DNA from: Sutcliffiella sp. FSL R7-0096
Lineage (GTDB): Bacteria; Bacillota; Bacilli; Bacillales; Bacillaceae_I
Direction of reading: 5' to 3'
Length of the DNA: 64,000 nucleotides
NCBI RefSeq assembly: GCF_038595065.1
Contig: NZ_CP152003.1
Location: 3,824,001-3,888,000 of the forward strand
Part shown: positions 54,243 to 63,016 of the stretch, in pieces
Layout: each line of letters begins with the position of its first letter
Numbering within the stretch: position 1 is the first letter of the stretch
Made by a program: the position numbers and the translations under genes
The notes under the pieces: generated by a model
What the model was told of the DNA's origin: nothing
Databases searched by the model: none
The model's input: the letters and a program-made list of their open reading frames with translations, nothing else

Positions 54243-55415
54243 ATGCTTAAATGGGTTATTGTTGGTGGAGGAATTCAAGGAATAACAGTAGCTTCCTTTT
54301 TACTTAAAAAGAAGAAGACTTCCAATAATCAGTTGCGAATTATTGATCCAAATCCAAATCCTTTGGATAATTGGAAAAGGTGTACATCCTCCATTTCTAT
54401 GGCACACTTGAGATCGCCTTCGGTCCATCACATTGATACAGAACCATTCAGCTTGCAGTCTTTTTCTAAAAAGGAACATAAGTATCATCCAAACACCGAT
54501 TTTTATGGGAGATATAAAAGACCATCATTGGAAATGTTCAATGACCATTGTGATCATCTGATGGACGAATTAGATATCCAACAGTCTTATGTGGCTTCTA
54601 AAGTGGAGAATATCGAAAAGAAGGATGGGTACTGGAGGGTGTACCTGCAAAGCGGTGAGGTATTAGAAACGGAAAAGGTAGTGATAGCTATTGGAATAAG
54701 TGACCAATTACACCTTCCGGATTGGGCCAAGGACCTAAAACAGGATCATCCCAACTCTTTGTATCACGTGTTTGACAAAGACCTACCACTTTTTGAGAGT
54801 ATGATAGCACCATTTATCATAATAGGTGGAGGTATTACCGCCACCCACTTAGCTATCAAACTGGCTTCCTTGTTCCCGGGTGAGGTGACTATGCTGAAAC
54901 GTCATCCATTCAGAGTCCATGATTTTGACAGCAATCCAGAATGGCTCGGTCCTAAAATGCGTCAGCCTTTTGTCCAAATAAAAGACTATGAAAAAAGGCG
55001 TAAAACCATAAGAACAGCAAGGCATAAAGGCTCTATTCCCTCAGAATTAAGGAACAGACTTAGCCATTTAGTCCGAACAGAAAAATTGAAATTGAAGGAC
55101 GGAACGGTAACAGATTATAAGGTTCAATCTAACAAGGTAGAGCTGTTTTTAGACAATGGAGAATCAATAATAGGTGGGACCATTCTTCTGGCAACAGGAT
55201 TTGAACAAGGGCTTCCTGGCAGAGAATGGCTAGAGCCTGTCATAAAACAAGAGAATCTTCCGTGTGCAAAGTGCGGCTATCCTATTGTTAACCAGATGTT
55301 AGAATGGGCTCCAAATCTTTTTGTAAGTGGCGCTCTGGCAGAACTTGAAGTCGGTCCAATTGCACGTAATATTTCTGGCGCAAGAGTGGCTGCCAACATC
55401 ATATCCTCCATTTAA
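54243..55415 (+). CDS. FAD/NAD(P)-binding oxidoreductase under Zur control
   Basis: A 390-residue flavoprotein resembling lysine/ornithine N-monooxygenase-like and YpdA-like oxidoreductases. An N-terminal dinucleotide fold WVIVGGGIQGITVASFLL is followed by a second GGGITATHLAIKLASLFPG near 200 and the ATGFEQGLPG segment near 320. Cys-x-x-Cys (PCAKCGY) lies near 345. Substrate unknown. ATG 54243 (GGAG eight bases upstream) is preferred over a GTG at 54234. A Zur box in the promoter suggests synthesis under zinc starvation, an unusual regulon member. Confidence 0.82.
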   Translation: MLKWVIVGGGIQGITVASFLLKKKKTSNNQLRIIDPNPNPLDNWKRCTSSISMAHLRSPSVHHIDTEPFSLQSFSKKEHKYHPNTDFYGRYKRPSLEMFNDHCDHLMDELDIQQSYVASKVENIEKKDGYWRVYLQSGEVLETEKVVIAIGISDQLHLPDWAKDLKQDHPNSLYHVFDKDLPLFESMIAPFIIIGGGITATHLAIKLASLFPGEVTMLKRHPFRVHDFDSNPEWLGPKMRQPFVQIKDYEKRRKTIRTARHKGSIPSELRNRLSHLVRTEKLKLKDGTVTDYKVQSNKVELFLDNGESIIGGTILLATGFEQGLPGREWLEPVIKQENLPCAKCGYPIVNQMLEWAPNLFVSGALAELEVGPIARNISGARVAANIISSI

Positions 55416-55452
55416 AAAAGGATGACCCAAAATGAGTCATCCTTTCCCTTTT
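55415..55452. terminator. Bidirectional terminator between oxidoreductase and luxS
   Basis: AAAAAAGGATGACCC...GAGTCATCCTTTCCCTTTT, nine-base-pair stem, usable in both directions. Confidence 0.82.
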
Positions 55453-55924
55453 ATCCGAATACTTTTTTCAAATCTTCTTTATCCTGCTCTAACCAGAATT
55501 TCATCAATCGTTTTGCTCCCTCAAGATCGTGAAGCTTTGCTTGACCGCATTGTTTTTCATTGGCTGCCGGAATTTCTACAATCTGAACAGCATCCTTTAA
55601 CGTGTCTTCCATCAAGTCAACAATTTCATCTACTGTCGGCTCGCCGCTTACCACTAAATAGTAACCAGTTTGGCAGCCCATTGGAGAAATGTCGATGATA
55701 TCAAAATGGCTGTACTTTTCCGCATGTGTACGGATATTGAATGCCAATAAGTGCTCCAGTGTGTGAATTGCGTCTGGCTTCATCGCTTGTTTGTTTGGCT
55801 GGCAAAAACGAATATCATATTTATTGACAACACCGTCTGTTCCTACTTTGTGTACTCCACAATGACGAACATAAGGAGCTTTTACCGCATTATGATCTAG
55901 TTCAAAACTTTCTACTGAAGGCAT
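55451..55924 (-). CDS. luxS: S-ribosylhomocysteine lyase LuxS
   Basis: Cleaves S-ribosylhomocysteine to homocysteine and DPD, the precursor of AI-2, in the activated methyl cycle. 157 residues; metal site HTLEHLLA (His, Glu, His near 53-58), and the catalytic region [12 protein letters not shown] (Cys near 83) are complete. Located near metK-region genes as in B. subtilis. Confidence 0.97.
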   Translation of the reverse strand: MPSVESFELDHNAVKAPYVRHCGVHKVGTDGVVNKYDIRFCQPNKQAMKPDAIHTLEHLLAFNIRTHAEKYSHFDIIDISPMGCQTGYYLVVSGEPTVDEIVDLMEDTLKDAVQIVEIPAANEKQCGQAKLHDLEGAKRLMKFWLEQDKEDLKKVFG

Positions 55925-56063
55925 AATTGCACTCTCCCTTTATTAAAAGTTATTTACAGTATAACACAGATTTAATCCCAATTAAATTCATCTGATTTAT
56001 AAGAATTTAATAAATTTTTTCTTTCTCAAATTTTCGATTATAATTTATATGAGGTGACCGTAT

Positions 56064-56291
56064 ATGAAACATGTCTTTTTATTCATCATTCGTTTTTATA
56101 GAAAATTCATTTCCCCCTTAACCCCTCCAACTTGCCGATTTTACCCGACGTGTTCCCATTATGGAATGGAAGCGATTGGACGTTTTGGAGCAATTAAAGG
56201 CGGTTGGCTGACGATAAAAAGAATTCTAAAATGCCACCCATTTCATCCTGGTGGCATCGATCATGTTCCGGAAAAGAAGGAAAAACGTTAA
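56064..56291 (+). CDS. yidD: Membrane protein insertion efficiency factor YidD (YtjA)
   Basis: A 75-residue protein with the YidD hallmark [44 protein letters not shown]. It helps membrane protein insertion with YidC. RBS GAGGTGA. Its stop codon overlaps that of the convergent carbonic anhydrase gene. Confidence 0.95.
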   Translation: MKHVFLFIIRFYRKFISPLTPPTCRFYPTCSHYGMEAIGRFGAIKGGWLTIKRILKCHPFHPGGIDHVPEKKEKR

Positions 56292-56854
56292 TTTTGTTCA
56301 TACCCATCAACAACAAGATCCAGTTTACCTGTGTGCGGGTCGATGACCAATCCATGCACAGGTACCCCGTCTGGCATAAGTGGATGGTTTGCAATCATAT
56401 CCACACTCTCCCTAACGCTTTCCTCCACACTATCAAACCCTTTTAAGAATCCTTTTACATCAATGCCTGCATATTTCAAGTCATCAATTTTTTCTTTCGT
56501 TACTCCCCTTGCTTCCATCTTTTCACGCATGCCCTCGGGATTGATTTTTCCCATTCCGCAATCGTGATGACCAACAACCAATACTTCATCTGCATTAAGC
56601 TCAAACACTGCCACCAATATACTTCTCATGATACTTCCAAAAGGGTGCGATACAATCGCTCCGGCATTCTTTACGATTTTCATATCCCCATGCTTTAGGT
56701 TCATCGCTTTTGGCAAAAGGTCCATCAGCCTTGTATCCATGCATGATAAAACCACTAATTTTTTATCAGGAAATTTGGTGGTTTGGTATTGAATATACTC
56801 CTCTTTTTCTACAAAATCCGAATTATGTTCTAAAATTTCATCCAGTAACTTCAT
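56288..56854 (-). CDS. ytiB: Beta-class carbonic anhydrase (YtiB-like)
   Basis: A 188-residue beta-CA with zinc ligands in CMDTRL (Cys near 39, with the Asp-Arg dyad) and VVGHHDCGM (His and Cys near 98-102). Interconverts CO2 and bicarbonate. Corresponds to B. subtilis ytiB beside ytjA. Divergent from the Zur-boxed GTPase gene, whose Zur box begins 122 bases from this start. Confidence 0.92.
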   Translation of the reverse strand: MKLLDEILEHNSDFVEKEEYIQYQTTKFPDKKLVVLSCMDTRLMDLLPKAMNLKHGDMKIVKNAGAIVSHPFGSIMRSILVAVFELNADEVLVVGHHDCGMGKINPEGMREKMEARGVTKEKIDDLKYAGIDVKGFLKGFDSVEESVRESVDMIANHPLMPDGVPVHGLVIDPHTGKLDLVVDGYEQN

Positions 56855-56975
56855 CTTTTTAACCTCTTTCTGAATAATAGTTTAGATTCCCTTCTTTCAA
56901 TATGACAAACTCAAAACAAAATGACAATAAAAATAGCTTGTTTTCTTTTTAGGTTTTTAGTACTATTTTATATGT

Positions 56976-56996
56976 AAATCGTAAAGATTACGCTTT
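56976..56996. promoter_or_regulatory. Zur box upstream of CobW-family GTPase
   Basis: AAATCGTAA-AG-ATTACG-CTTT keeps both half-sites of the Zur consensus with two or three mismatches, centred about 36 bases upstream of the ATG at 57022. Confidence 0.8.
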
Positions 56997-57021
56997 GTAC
57001 AAGAAAGGAAGTTTACATTTT

Positions 57022-58206
57022 ATGAAGAAGAAGATACCTGTAACGGTACTAAGTGGTTATCTTGGTGCAGGAAAAACAACACTGTTAAATCATATCTTAT
57101 CAAATAGAGAAGGTTTGAAAATTGCGGTAATCGTAAACGATATGAGTGAAGTTAATGTGGACGCGGCACTGATCCATCAAGGGGGATTCTCCAGAACCGA
57201 AGAAAAGTTGATAGAAATGCAAAACGGCTGTATCTGCTGCACATTGCGGGAAGACCTAATGAAGGAAGTAGAGCGCCTTGTTGATGAAGGCAACATCGAC
57301 TATATCGTTATCGAGTCCTCCGGGATAAGTGAACCAATTCCTGTTGCCCAAACCTTTACTTACTTAGATGAGGAATTTGAGATTGACCTAACAGAAAAGT
57401 GCCGCTTGGATGCGATGATTACCGTAGTAGATGGATTCCGCTTCTATGATGACTATCAATCCGGAGAAAGCCTTCTAGATCGAAAACAAGGAACGGACGA
57501 ATCGGATATCCGAGAAATTTCTGACCTTTTAATTGATCAAATTGAATTTGCCGACATCCTTTTATTAAACAAAACAGACTTACTAGATCCCCGATATGTA
57601 GTTGAATTGGAGGCGCTGTTAAGAAAATTAAATCCAGATGCCAAGATTATTAAAACGGTTAATAGTGAAGTAGAGCTAACGTCCATCTTAAATACAGGGC
57701 TGTTCGATTTTGAAAAAGCAAGCCAAGCTGCTGGTTGGATCAAGGAATTGAACGAAGAGCACACCCCTGAAACCGAAGAATATGGAATATCCTCTTTCGT
57801 ATACCGCCGCAAGAAACCATTTCACCCCGAACGATTCAAGAACTGGCTCGATAACTGGCCTGAAAACATTGTCCGTGCGAAAGGCTTCTTCTGGCTTGCT
57901 TCAAGAAATGATATGGCTGGATTGATTTCCCAAGCTGGTGCATCCATTATGATTCAAGGTGCTGGAGAATGGGTCGCAAGCTACAGTGAAGAGGCGAAAA
58001 AGCTAACATTGGAAGAAGAACCAGAATTACTGGAAAGATGGGACGAAACATATGGAGATAGAATGACAGAACTTGTATTCATCGGCATTGAAATGGACCA
58101 AAAGCAAATTGAACGCTCATTGGACACTTGTCTCCTAACAGAAAAAGAAATGAACGAGGACTGGTCCAACCTCCCAGACCCAGTACCTGCTTTTATAGTA
58201 GACTAA
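57022..58206 (+). CDS. CobW/COG0523 zinc-metallochaperone GTPase (ZagA/YciC-like)
   Basis: A 394-residue G3E-family GTPase: Walker A SGYLGAGKTTLLNHIL near 10, the CxCC metal motif in NGCICCTLREDL near 73-76, guanine specificity NKTDL near 190, and a C-terminal CobW_C domain. Members such as B. subtilis ZagA deliver zinc to essential enzymes when zinc is scarce. The Zur box supports this. Start ATG 57022 (AAAGGAAG upstream) is preferred over ATG 56995, which lies within the Zur box. Confidence 0.92.
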   Translation: MKKKIPVTVLSGYLGAGKTTLLNHILSNREGLKIAVIVNDMSEVNVDAALIHQGGFSRTEEKLIEMQNGCICCTLREDLMKEVERLVDEGNIDYIVIESSGISEPIPVAQTFTYLDEEFEIDLTEKCRLDAMITVVDGFRFYDDYQSGESLLDRKQGTDESDIREISDLLIDQIEFADILLLNKTDLLDPRYVVELEALLRKLNPDAKIIKTVNSEVELTSILNTGLFDFEKASQAAGWIKELNEEHTPETEEYGISSFVYRRKKPFHPERFKNWLDNWPENIVRAKGFFWLASRNDMAGLISQAGASIMIQGAGEWVASYSEEAKKLTLEEEPELLERWDETYGDRMTELVFIGIEMDQKQIERSLDTCLLTEKEMNEDWSNLPDPVPAFIVD

Positions 58207-58243
58207 TTGTAAAAATTTTATAACATTTGTCTTTTTAGTTCTC

Positions 58244-58264
58244 AAATCGTAATAGTTACGATAT
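58244..58264. promoter_or_regulatory. Zur box upstream of znuA-like gene
   Basis: AAATCGTAAT-A-GTTACGATAT matches the Zur consensus at all but three positions, and ends 34 bases before the ATG at 58299. Confidence 0.85.
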
Positions 58265-58298
58265 AATGTGGTGGGATACAAAACGAGAGGAGAAAACA

Positions 58299-59510
58299 AT
58301 GAAAACTAAATCTATTTTTATCGCAATGATGTTAGTAGTTTTTACATTCCTTGTTGGATGTAATTCAGATAACCAGGCTTCTGACGGCAGCGAAAAGCTA
58401 AATGTCTATACGACCATCTTCCCGTTGGAGGACTTTACAAAGAAAATTGGTGGTGAACATGTTGAGGTAACTTCCGTGTACCCACCTGGTGCCGATGCAC
58501 ATACTTTTGAACCTTCAACAAGAACGATGAGTGAAATGGCTTCAGCTGATGCTTTCATCTACTCAGGAGTTGGAGCGGAAGGATTTGCTGATAAGGCAAA
58601 AGGCGTTTTAGAAAACGAGGACGTAAAGGTTGTTGCGGCTGGTCATGGTATTGAGCTTCGTAGTGAGGATGATCACGATCATGAGGAAGAAGCTCACGGT
58701 GACGATCATGACCACGAGCATGAGGAAGAAGCCCACGGTGACGATCATGACCACGATCATGAGGAAGAAGCTCACAGTGACGACCATGATCACGAGCATG
58801 AGGAAGAAGCTCACGGTGACGATCATGACCACGATCATGAGGAAGAAGCTCACAGTGACGACCATGATCACGAGCATGAGGAAGAAGCTCACGGTGATGA
58901 CCATGACCACGAGCATGAGGAAGAAGCTCACAATGACGACCACGATCACGAGCATGAAGAAGATGGACACGAAGGTCACGACCATTCTGATGGAGACCCT
59001 CATGTATGGTTAGATCCAACTCTTTCCATTACTCTTGCTGAAAATATTAAAAAAGCTCTTGTTGAGTTAAAGCCAGAAGCAAAAGAGGACTTTGAGGCAA
59101 ATTTCGAAAAACTGAAAGCCGACCTCGAAGAATTAGATGCAGAATTCAAGGAAACAGTCGATACTGCAAACACGAACAAAATATTAGTTTCCCATGCAGC
59201 ATACGGTTACTGGGAGCACCGCTATGGATTGGAACAGATTAGCGTAACTGGCTTATCTCCAACCCAGGAGCCTTCTCAAAAACAACTGACTGAAATAATC
59301 AATACTGCAAAAGAAAATGAGATCAAATATGTCATCTTTGATCAGAACATCAGCGGCAAAATTGCAGAAGTCGTGAAGAATGAGATAAAGGCTGAAGCAC
59401 TAGTACTTCATAATTTAGAGGCAGTGACAGAAGAAGATGTTAATAACGAGGAAGATTATTTCAGCTTGATGCGTCAGAACTTAGAGACGTTGCAGAAGGC
59501 TTTGAATTAA
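58299..59510 (+). CDS. znuA: Zinc ABC transporter substrate-binding lipoprotein, His-rich
   Basis: A 403-residue ZnuA/AdcA-type binding protein. Lipobox FLVGC gives Cys near 21; the zinc ligands occur in ADAHTFEPS, DGDPHVWLDP and LVSHAAYGYWEHRYGL, and FDQNIS supplies the fourth position. Between them is a roughly 105-residue Asp/His/Glu loop built from 13-residue repeats (58668-58990), far longer than the usual His-rich loop of ZnuA. It captures Zn2+ for an ABC importer; no znuB or znuC is nearby. The start ATG 58299 has GAGGAG upstream; Zur-box controlled; own terminator. Confidence 0.93.
   Translation: MKTKSIFIAMMLVVFTFLVGCNSDNQASDGSEKLNVYTTIFPLEDFTKKIGGEHVEVTSVYPPGADAHTFEPSTRTMSEMASADAFIYSGVGAEGFADKAKGVLENEDVKVVAAGHGIELRSEDDHDHEEEAHGDDHDHEHEEEAHGDDHDHDHEEEAHSDDHDHEHEEEAHGDDHDHDHEEEAHSDDHDHEHEEEAHGDDHDHEHEEEAHNDDHDHEHEEDGHEGHDHSDGDPHVWLDPTLSITLAENIKKALVELKPEAKEDFEANFEKLKADLEELDAEFKETVDTANTNKILVSHAAYGYWEHRYGLEQISVTGLSPTQEPSQKQLTEIINTAKENEIKYVIFDQNISGKIAEVVKNEIKAEALVLHNLEAVTEEDVNNEEDYFSLMRQNLETLQKALN
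58668..58990 (+). repeat. 39-bp in-frame tandem repeat encoding His/Asp/Glu units
   Basis: Seven 39-base units plus a shorter first unit, each encoding DDHDHEHEEEAHG or variants (EH/DH, G/S/N at the end). The units alternate between two versions, so pairs of 78 bases are almost identical. This suggests recent expansion by slippage or unequal recombination. Confidence 0.9.
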
Positions 59511-59520
59511 TTCCATGTGG

Positions 59521-59557
59521 AAACAGGCAGCCGAAGGTGGGCTGCCTGTTTTTTATT
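59521..59557 (+). terminator. Terminator of znuA-like gene
   Basis: AAACAGGCAGCC GAAGGTG GGCTGCCTGTTTTTTATT, 11 bases after the stop. Confidence 0.9.
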
Positions 59558-59747
59558 GTGTACGTTCAAATTCATATCCTCTTTTTTCAAGTTCCAGATA
59601 CCATCTTTTTATTGTAGAGATGATTTACAGGGTTTTGTTTTTTCTAGGTCCCGATTGGACGATTATGTTAACTTCTGCAACTATTTTCTTTCTAGAATCC
59701 CAGTAGTAGATGATAAATCACGAGCGACACAAAAGTCTTTTTGAATT

Positions 59748-59783
59748 GACACAAAACTCTTTAATATATCGGAGTTTTGTGTC
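59748..59783. repeat. 12-bp perfect inverted repeat, unassigned
   Basis: GACACAAAACTC...GAGTTTTGTGTC with a 12-base AT-rich loop, 50 bases downstream of the MDR reductase stop. A partial copy of the arm (CGACACAAAAGTC) lies at about 59725. It has no T-run on the plus side and could be a weak terminator or a protein site. The remainder of 59558-59832 shows nothing recognisable. Confidence 0.5.
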
Positions 59784-59832
59784 ATAAGTTTCTTCAATTA
59801 AAACTCCCGATTCTTTAATAAAAAGTCTTTAA

Positions 59833-60828
59833 TCAGCTTGTCAAAAAAATTTTCCCTTTACCTTTTTTAGAAGATTCAACAACACTAACAGCTTCTTTTA
59901 CTTCTAACAAATCGTAATGAGAATCTGTCGTCATTAGTCTTAATTGGTTATCCTTTATTAATGTTATCAAATGATCGAATGTTTCTTGCCATTTATCTGT
60001 TGAGACATTCTTATTCCAATTCCGTAAATGGAACATATTAGCCTTCACTTTTGCTTTATTTATAATATCTGCCCAGTTTACCTGTACTCCTGATAAAAGA
60101 CCGATGGTTAAAAAATCCCCTTTAGGATGGACACAAAAAGCTAATTCGTTTCCAGATGACCCTCCAACAGAATCAATAGCAGCATCTGCACCCATTCCAT
60201 TTGTTAATTCCATAACCGTTTCATAGAGTAGATTTTTGGATGTATCAATTACAAAAGAAGCACCTAGATGTAGTAATCCCTTTGTATGTTTATTATTTCT
60301 AGTAACTGCAATCAATTTAAACCCTAAAACCTTCGATAATTGAGCAAAAATGTGACCAATTGCAGATCCGCACGCATTAACCAATAAAACATCATTCGGT
60401 CTTAATTTTAATACTTCTGTACAAACCACCCATGCTGTAAGCGGATTTATATACATCTGTGCTGCCGTAAAATCATCAATAGTATCAGGTATGCAAACTG
60501 CATATTCTACTGATGTTTTAACGAATTCTTGCCACGTACCTTCCCCTCGTAAAGGTAATACACGTTTACCAATAAGATTTTTAGAAACTAAGGGACCTAT
60601 TTCTTCTACAATTCCAACTCCTTCATACCCCGGAATAATAGGTAAAGAAATTCTGTGAGAATATGATCCTCTAATCGGTATTAAATCAGAGGGATTTATT
60701 GGACGAGCTAACATACGCACAAGAACTTCATTATCTTTTGGTGGTTCAATAGCTTTATATTCAACTTTTAGCACATCTTTAGGACTACCGAATTCGTAGA
60801 ATTTAATACATTTTGCATCCAAAACCAT
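59833..60828 (-). CDS. MDR-family quinone/enoyl reductase
   Basis: A 331-residue zinc-independent medium-chain dehydrogenase/reductase. GroES-like N-terminal domain LVRMLARPINPSDLIPIRGSY and IPGYEGVGIVEEIG resemble trans-2-enoyl-CoA reductases and quinone oxidoreductases. The NADPH fold is NACGSAIGHIFAQLSKVLG near 153. No structural-zinc cysteines are seen. Substrate unknown. The gene begins an AT-rich stretch with weaker ribosome binding signals, different from the core genes before it. Confidence 0.87.
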   Translation of the reverse strand: MVLDAKCIKFYEFGSPKDVLKVEYKAIEPPKDNEVLVRMLARPINPSDLIPIRGSYSHRISLPIIPGYEGVGIVEEIGPLVSKNLIGKRVLPLRGEGTWQEFVKTSVEYAVCIPDTIDDFTAAQMYINPLTAWVVCTEVLKLRPNDVLLVNACGSAIGHIFAQLSKVLGFKLIAVTRNNKHTKGLLHLGASFVIDTSKNLLYETVMELTNGMGADAAIDSVGGSSGNELAFCVHPKGDFLTIGLLSGVQVNWADIINKAKVKANMFHLRNWNKNVSTDKWQETFDHLITLIKDNQLRLMTTDSHYDLLEVKEAVSVVESSKKGKGKIFLTS

Positions 60829-61023
60829 TAGTCTCCTTAATCAAAGTAATAATATTTATTATATCACTTTCTACTAACTACCCTTACCTTTACTCATTCC
60901 ATTTAATGGAACTAAAATACAAAATGAGCACCTATTCTTCTTCAAGAATGGCGCCTGATAATTGAATAAATTCCTACTTAGTGAAGAAAACCCTGAATTC
61001 TACTCCTTGAAAATAAACTATGT

Positions 61024-61314
61024 TTACTGAACAACTGTCTTTTCTACGATTTTATAAATGTAATCAGCATTCTCTAGTGGATTTTCTTTATTAAGGTAGT
61101 AATCTTTAGCTAACCAATATCTTTTTTGATATTTTTCGATTCTTGTTTGATAAGTACCAAGATAAACATCTCTGCCCAATACTCTCTTTGACCTTAACTC
61201 ATGGCTACATTGAAGAAAAATACTAAAATCAAAGAAACTACGCCATTCTTTTCATAGTAAGAAAACACCAAAAGGTGAACGATGAACTACAGAAAAATCA
61301 TAAAAAATCCTCAT
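61024..61314 (-). pseudogene. Remnant of a uridine-kinase-like P-loop gene
   Basis: The minus-strand frame from 61314 to 61024 reads MRIFYDFSVVHRSPFGVFLL, an in-frame TGA at 61254-61252, then KEWRSFFDFSIFLQCSHELRSKRVLGRDVYLG...NADYIYKIVEKTVVQ and stop. The GVFL-(stop)-KEWRSFFDF junction looks like the GVFLQRxEWRxFFD segment of nucleoside-kinase-like P-loop proteins with a changed codon. The N-terminal half with the Walker A motif is missing. It is therefore a truncated, decayed gene. The rest of 60829-61382 is AT-rich with no other feature seen. Confidence 0.6.
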
Positions 61315-61382
61315 GTTTTAATCAGCACGAACATTCATTCGTGTATAATTAATATATTGTGTTAACCTAAGGAGGAATTTAA

Positions 61383-61853
61383 ATGAATTCAATTGATTTA
61401 ATTACATTAAATTTCAATGAAGTTAGAAGAAGAAGCATAAAAGTCTGGACCTCTATTCCTGATGAAATGCTCTATTGGAAGCCAGATGATAAAGCATTGA
61501 ACTGCTTAGAAATGATTAGGCATGTACTAGAAAGTGAACATTATTATCACCTAGCTATAAAAAATCGAGCTAGTTTATCCGAATTCGATTCACCTTTTGC
61601 CGATCGTCCTTTTAAATCTGTAAATACAGAATTAGAATTTGCAGAACCTTATCGAAAACAGTTCATGACTACTATTAAGTCGTTTTCGGAAGAGGATTTA
61701 AGTAATATTAAAATTGATCGCTCAGAGTCAGGTTATATAAGAGAACTTGGTGATATGCTTTTACGAATTGCTTATCATGAATCAGTTCATACTGGTCAGT
61801 TATTAGATTATTTAAGAACAGCAGATATTCCAAGGGTCCGTATCTGGGATTAA
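61383..61853 (+). CDS. DinB family protein
   Basis: A 156-residue four-helix DinB/YfiT-like protein with the three metal-binding histidines at typical positions: RHVLESEHYY near 41-47 and IAYHESVHTGQLLDYLR near 133-140. Such proteins include thiol-dependent transferases, but the function here is unknown. AAGGAGG precedes the ATG. Monocistronic in an AT-rich accessory stretch. Confidence 0.85.
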   Translation: MNSIDLITLNFNEVRRRSIKVWTSIPDEMLYWKPDDKALNCLEMIRHVLESEHYYHLAIKNRASLSEFDSPFADRPFKSVNTELEFAEPYRKQFMTTIKSFSEEDLSNIKIDRSESGYIRELGDMLLRIAYHESVHTGQLLDYLRTADIPRVRIWD

Positions 61854-62057
61854 TACTTTAAATTGGTGCAATCACATTAGTGGAGCACCTTTTCTTTTAC
61901 TCCTCTTCAGTCAAGCGGCTTATCCATGAGACAGGAAAGTGCCTGTTCGCGTTTATTGAATAGATTCCTTGTATTGAGTAGTAAAAAAATCTTTTGTTTT
62001 TCATTCAGCTTTCTTGTTCAACATAAGCTCCAAGTTAGTTGAACAATTTCCCTTCAT

Positions 62058-62612
62058 TTATTTTAGAAAAATCTGAATTTCCCCTTCGTTATCTTCTACT
62101 AATTTATCTAATATCATATTCGCTTTTTCGACATATTCGCTTCCATCATTCATAGGCTCATCTAGCATTTCTTCTGTATAGGCTGTCACATAAACAACCA
62201 TTGCCTGTGTTTTTTCAACATACATCTCATAATATTCTTCTGGGACCATTCCAAATTTCTTAGCCTGAGCATCTACGAACGCACGAATATCATTTGCATA
62301 GTCAGTATCATCTTCATCAAAAGTATTAACACTTTTTCCACTTATCCTATCTTTAATTTCCTGTAGTTCTTGTGATACATCAAGGTTTAATTCTGTTACT
62401 TCTTGCTCAGCTAATTTTGCTTTTATAGTACCATCTAAGTTGTCAATTAGACTATCATCAGAATACAAAAAACGTAAATCCCCAACTGTTATTTCTTCAC
62501 CTCTTACAATTGCTGCAACTTCAGTATCAACAAAATCCGATATCAGAGCTTCATTACATCCAACTATGAAAAGCATACAAACTAGAAATAAATAAATAAA
62601 CAACCTTTTCAT
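62058..62612 (-). CDS. Lipoprotein with SurA/PrsA-like N-terminal segment
   Basis: A 184-residue exported lipoprotein: signal MKRLFIYLFLVCMLFIVGC with Cys19. The segment VAAIVRGEEITVGDLRFLYSDDSLIDNLDGTIKAKLAEQEV resembles the N-terminal chaperone part of SurA/PrsA-like foldases. There is no parvulin domain, so isomerase activity is not expected. Function unknown. The upstream region 62613-63016 contains a hairpin and a possible broken small gene. Confidence 0.78.
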   Translation of the reverse strand: MKRLFIYLFLVCMLFIVGCNEALISDFVDTEVAAIVRGEEITVGDLRFLYSDDSLIDNLDGTIKAKLAEQEVTELNLDVSQELQEIKDRISGKSVNTFDEDDTDYANDIRAFVDAQAKKFGMVPEEYYEMYVEKTQAMVVYVTAYTEEMLDEPMNDGSEYVEKANMILDKLVEDNEGEIQIFLK

Positions 62613-62709
62613 ATTTATCCCCCTATTAATCTATCCTCCCGTTTGCTTAGTTCCAATTATTTCATAATCTAAAAATTCCTTCAATATGATATATTCATTG
62701 ACCTATACA

Positions 62710-62743
62710 ATAAACAAGCGCTAATCCTTGTTACAGGATAGCG
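62710..62743 (-). terminator. Hairpin downstream of MFS gene, possible terminator
   Basis: Minus-strand GGGCGCTATCCT GTAACA AGGATTAGCGCT followed by TGTTTATTGT; one bulged base. It is about 275 bases after the MFS stop codon, so the link to that gene is loose. Confidence 0.5.
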
Positions 62744-62911
62744 CCCTTTAGTAACTAATTTATAGCTAATCTCAAATTTACTTAAAGCTTCTTGTACTAA
62801 CGCCCCGTACCTGATGAAAATTAACATCAATTCAAAAAATATTGAAACAAAACTAGTTACTTCTCCCTAAAACTATGTTAATGATTTAAAATTTTCTAGA
62901 GGGAGGGATTA

Positions 62912-63007
62912 TGATGACTAAACTAAACGCTTAATAATCAAGATATAAAACAAGCATTAAGTGAACTAAAAAGAAAAATAGCTCATCTTTCAATCTCTAA
63001 AAGATGA
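62912..63007 (+). pseudogene. Possible frameshifted small gene
   Basis: A strong GAGGGAGGG site precedes ATGATG, but the frame stops after seven codons (MMTKLNA). One base over, the frame continues NNQDIKQALSELKRKIAHLSISKR to a stop at about 63007. The combination reads like a roughly 30-residue helical peptide split by a one-base change. Too short to name. Confidence 0.3.
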
Positions 63008-63016
63008 TAGAAGATT

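Noticed and set aside
58608-59013. Long frames opposite or out of phase with the His-rich znuA repeat
   Set aside because: Low-complexity shadows of the 39-bp repeat; the in-phase frame encodes a recognised ZnuA.
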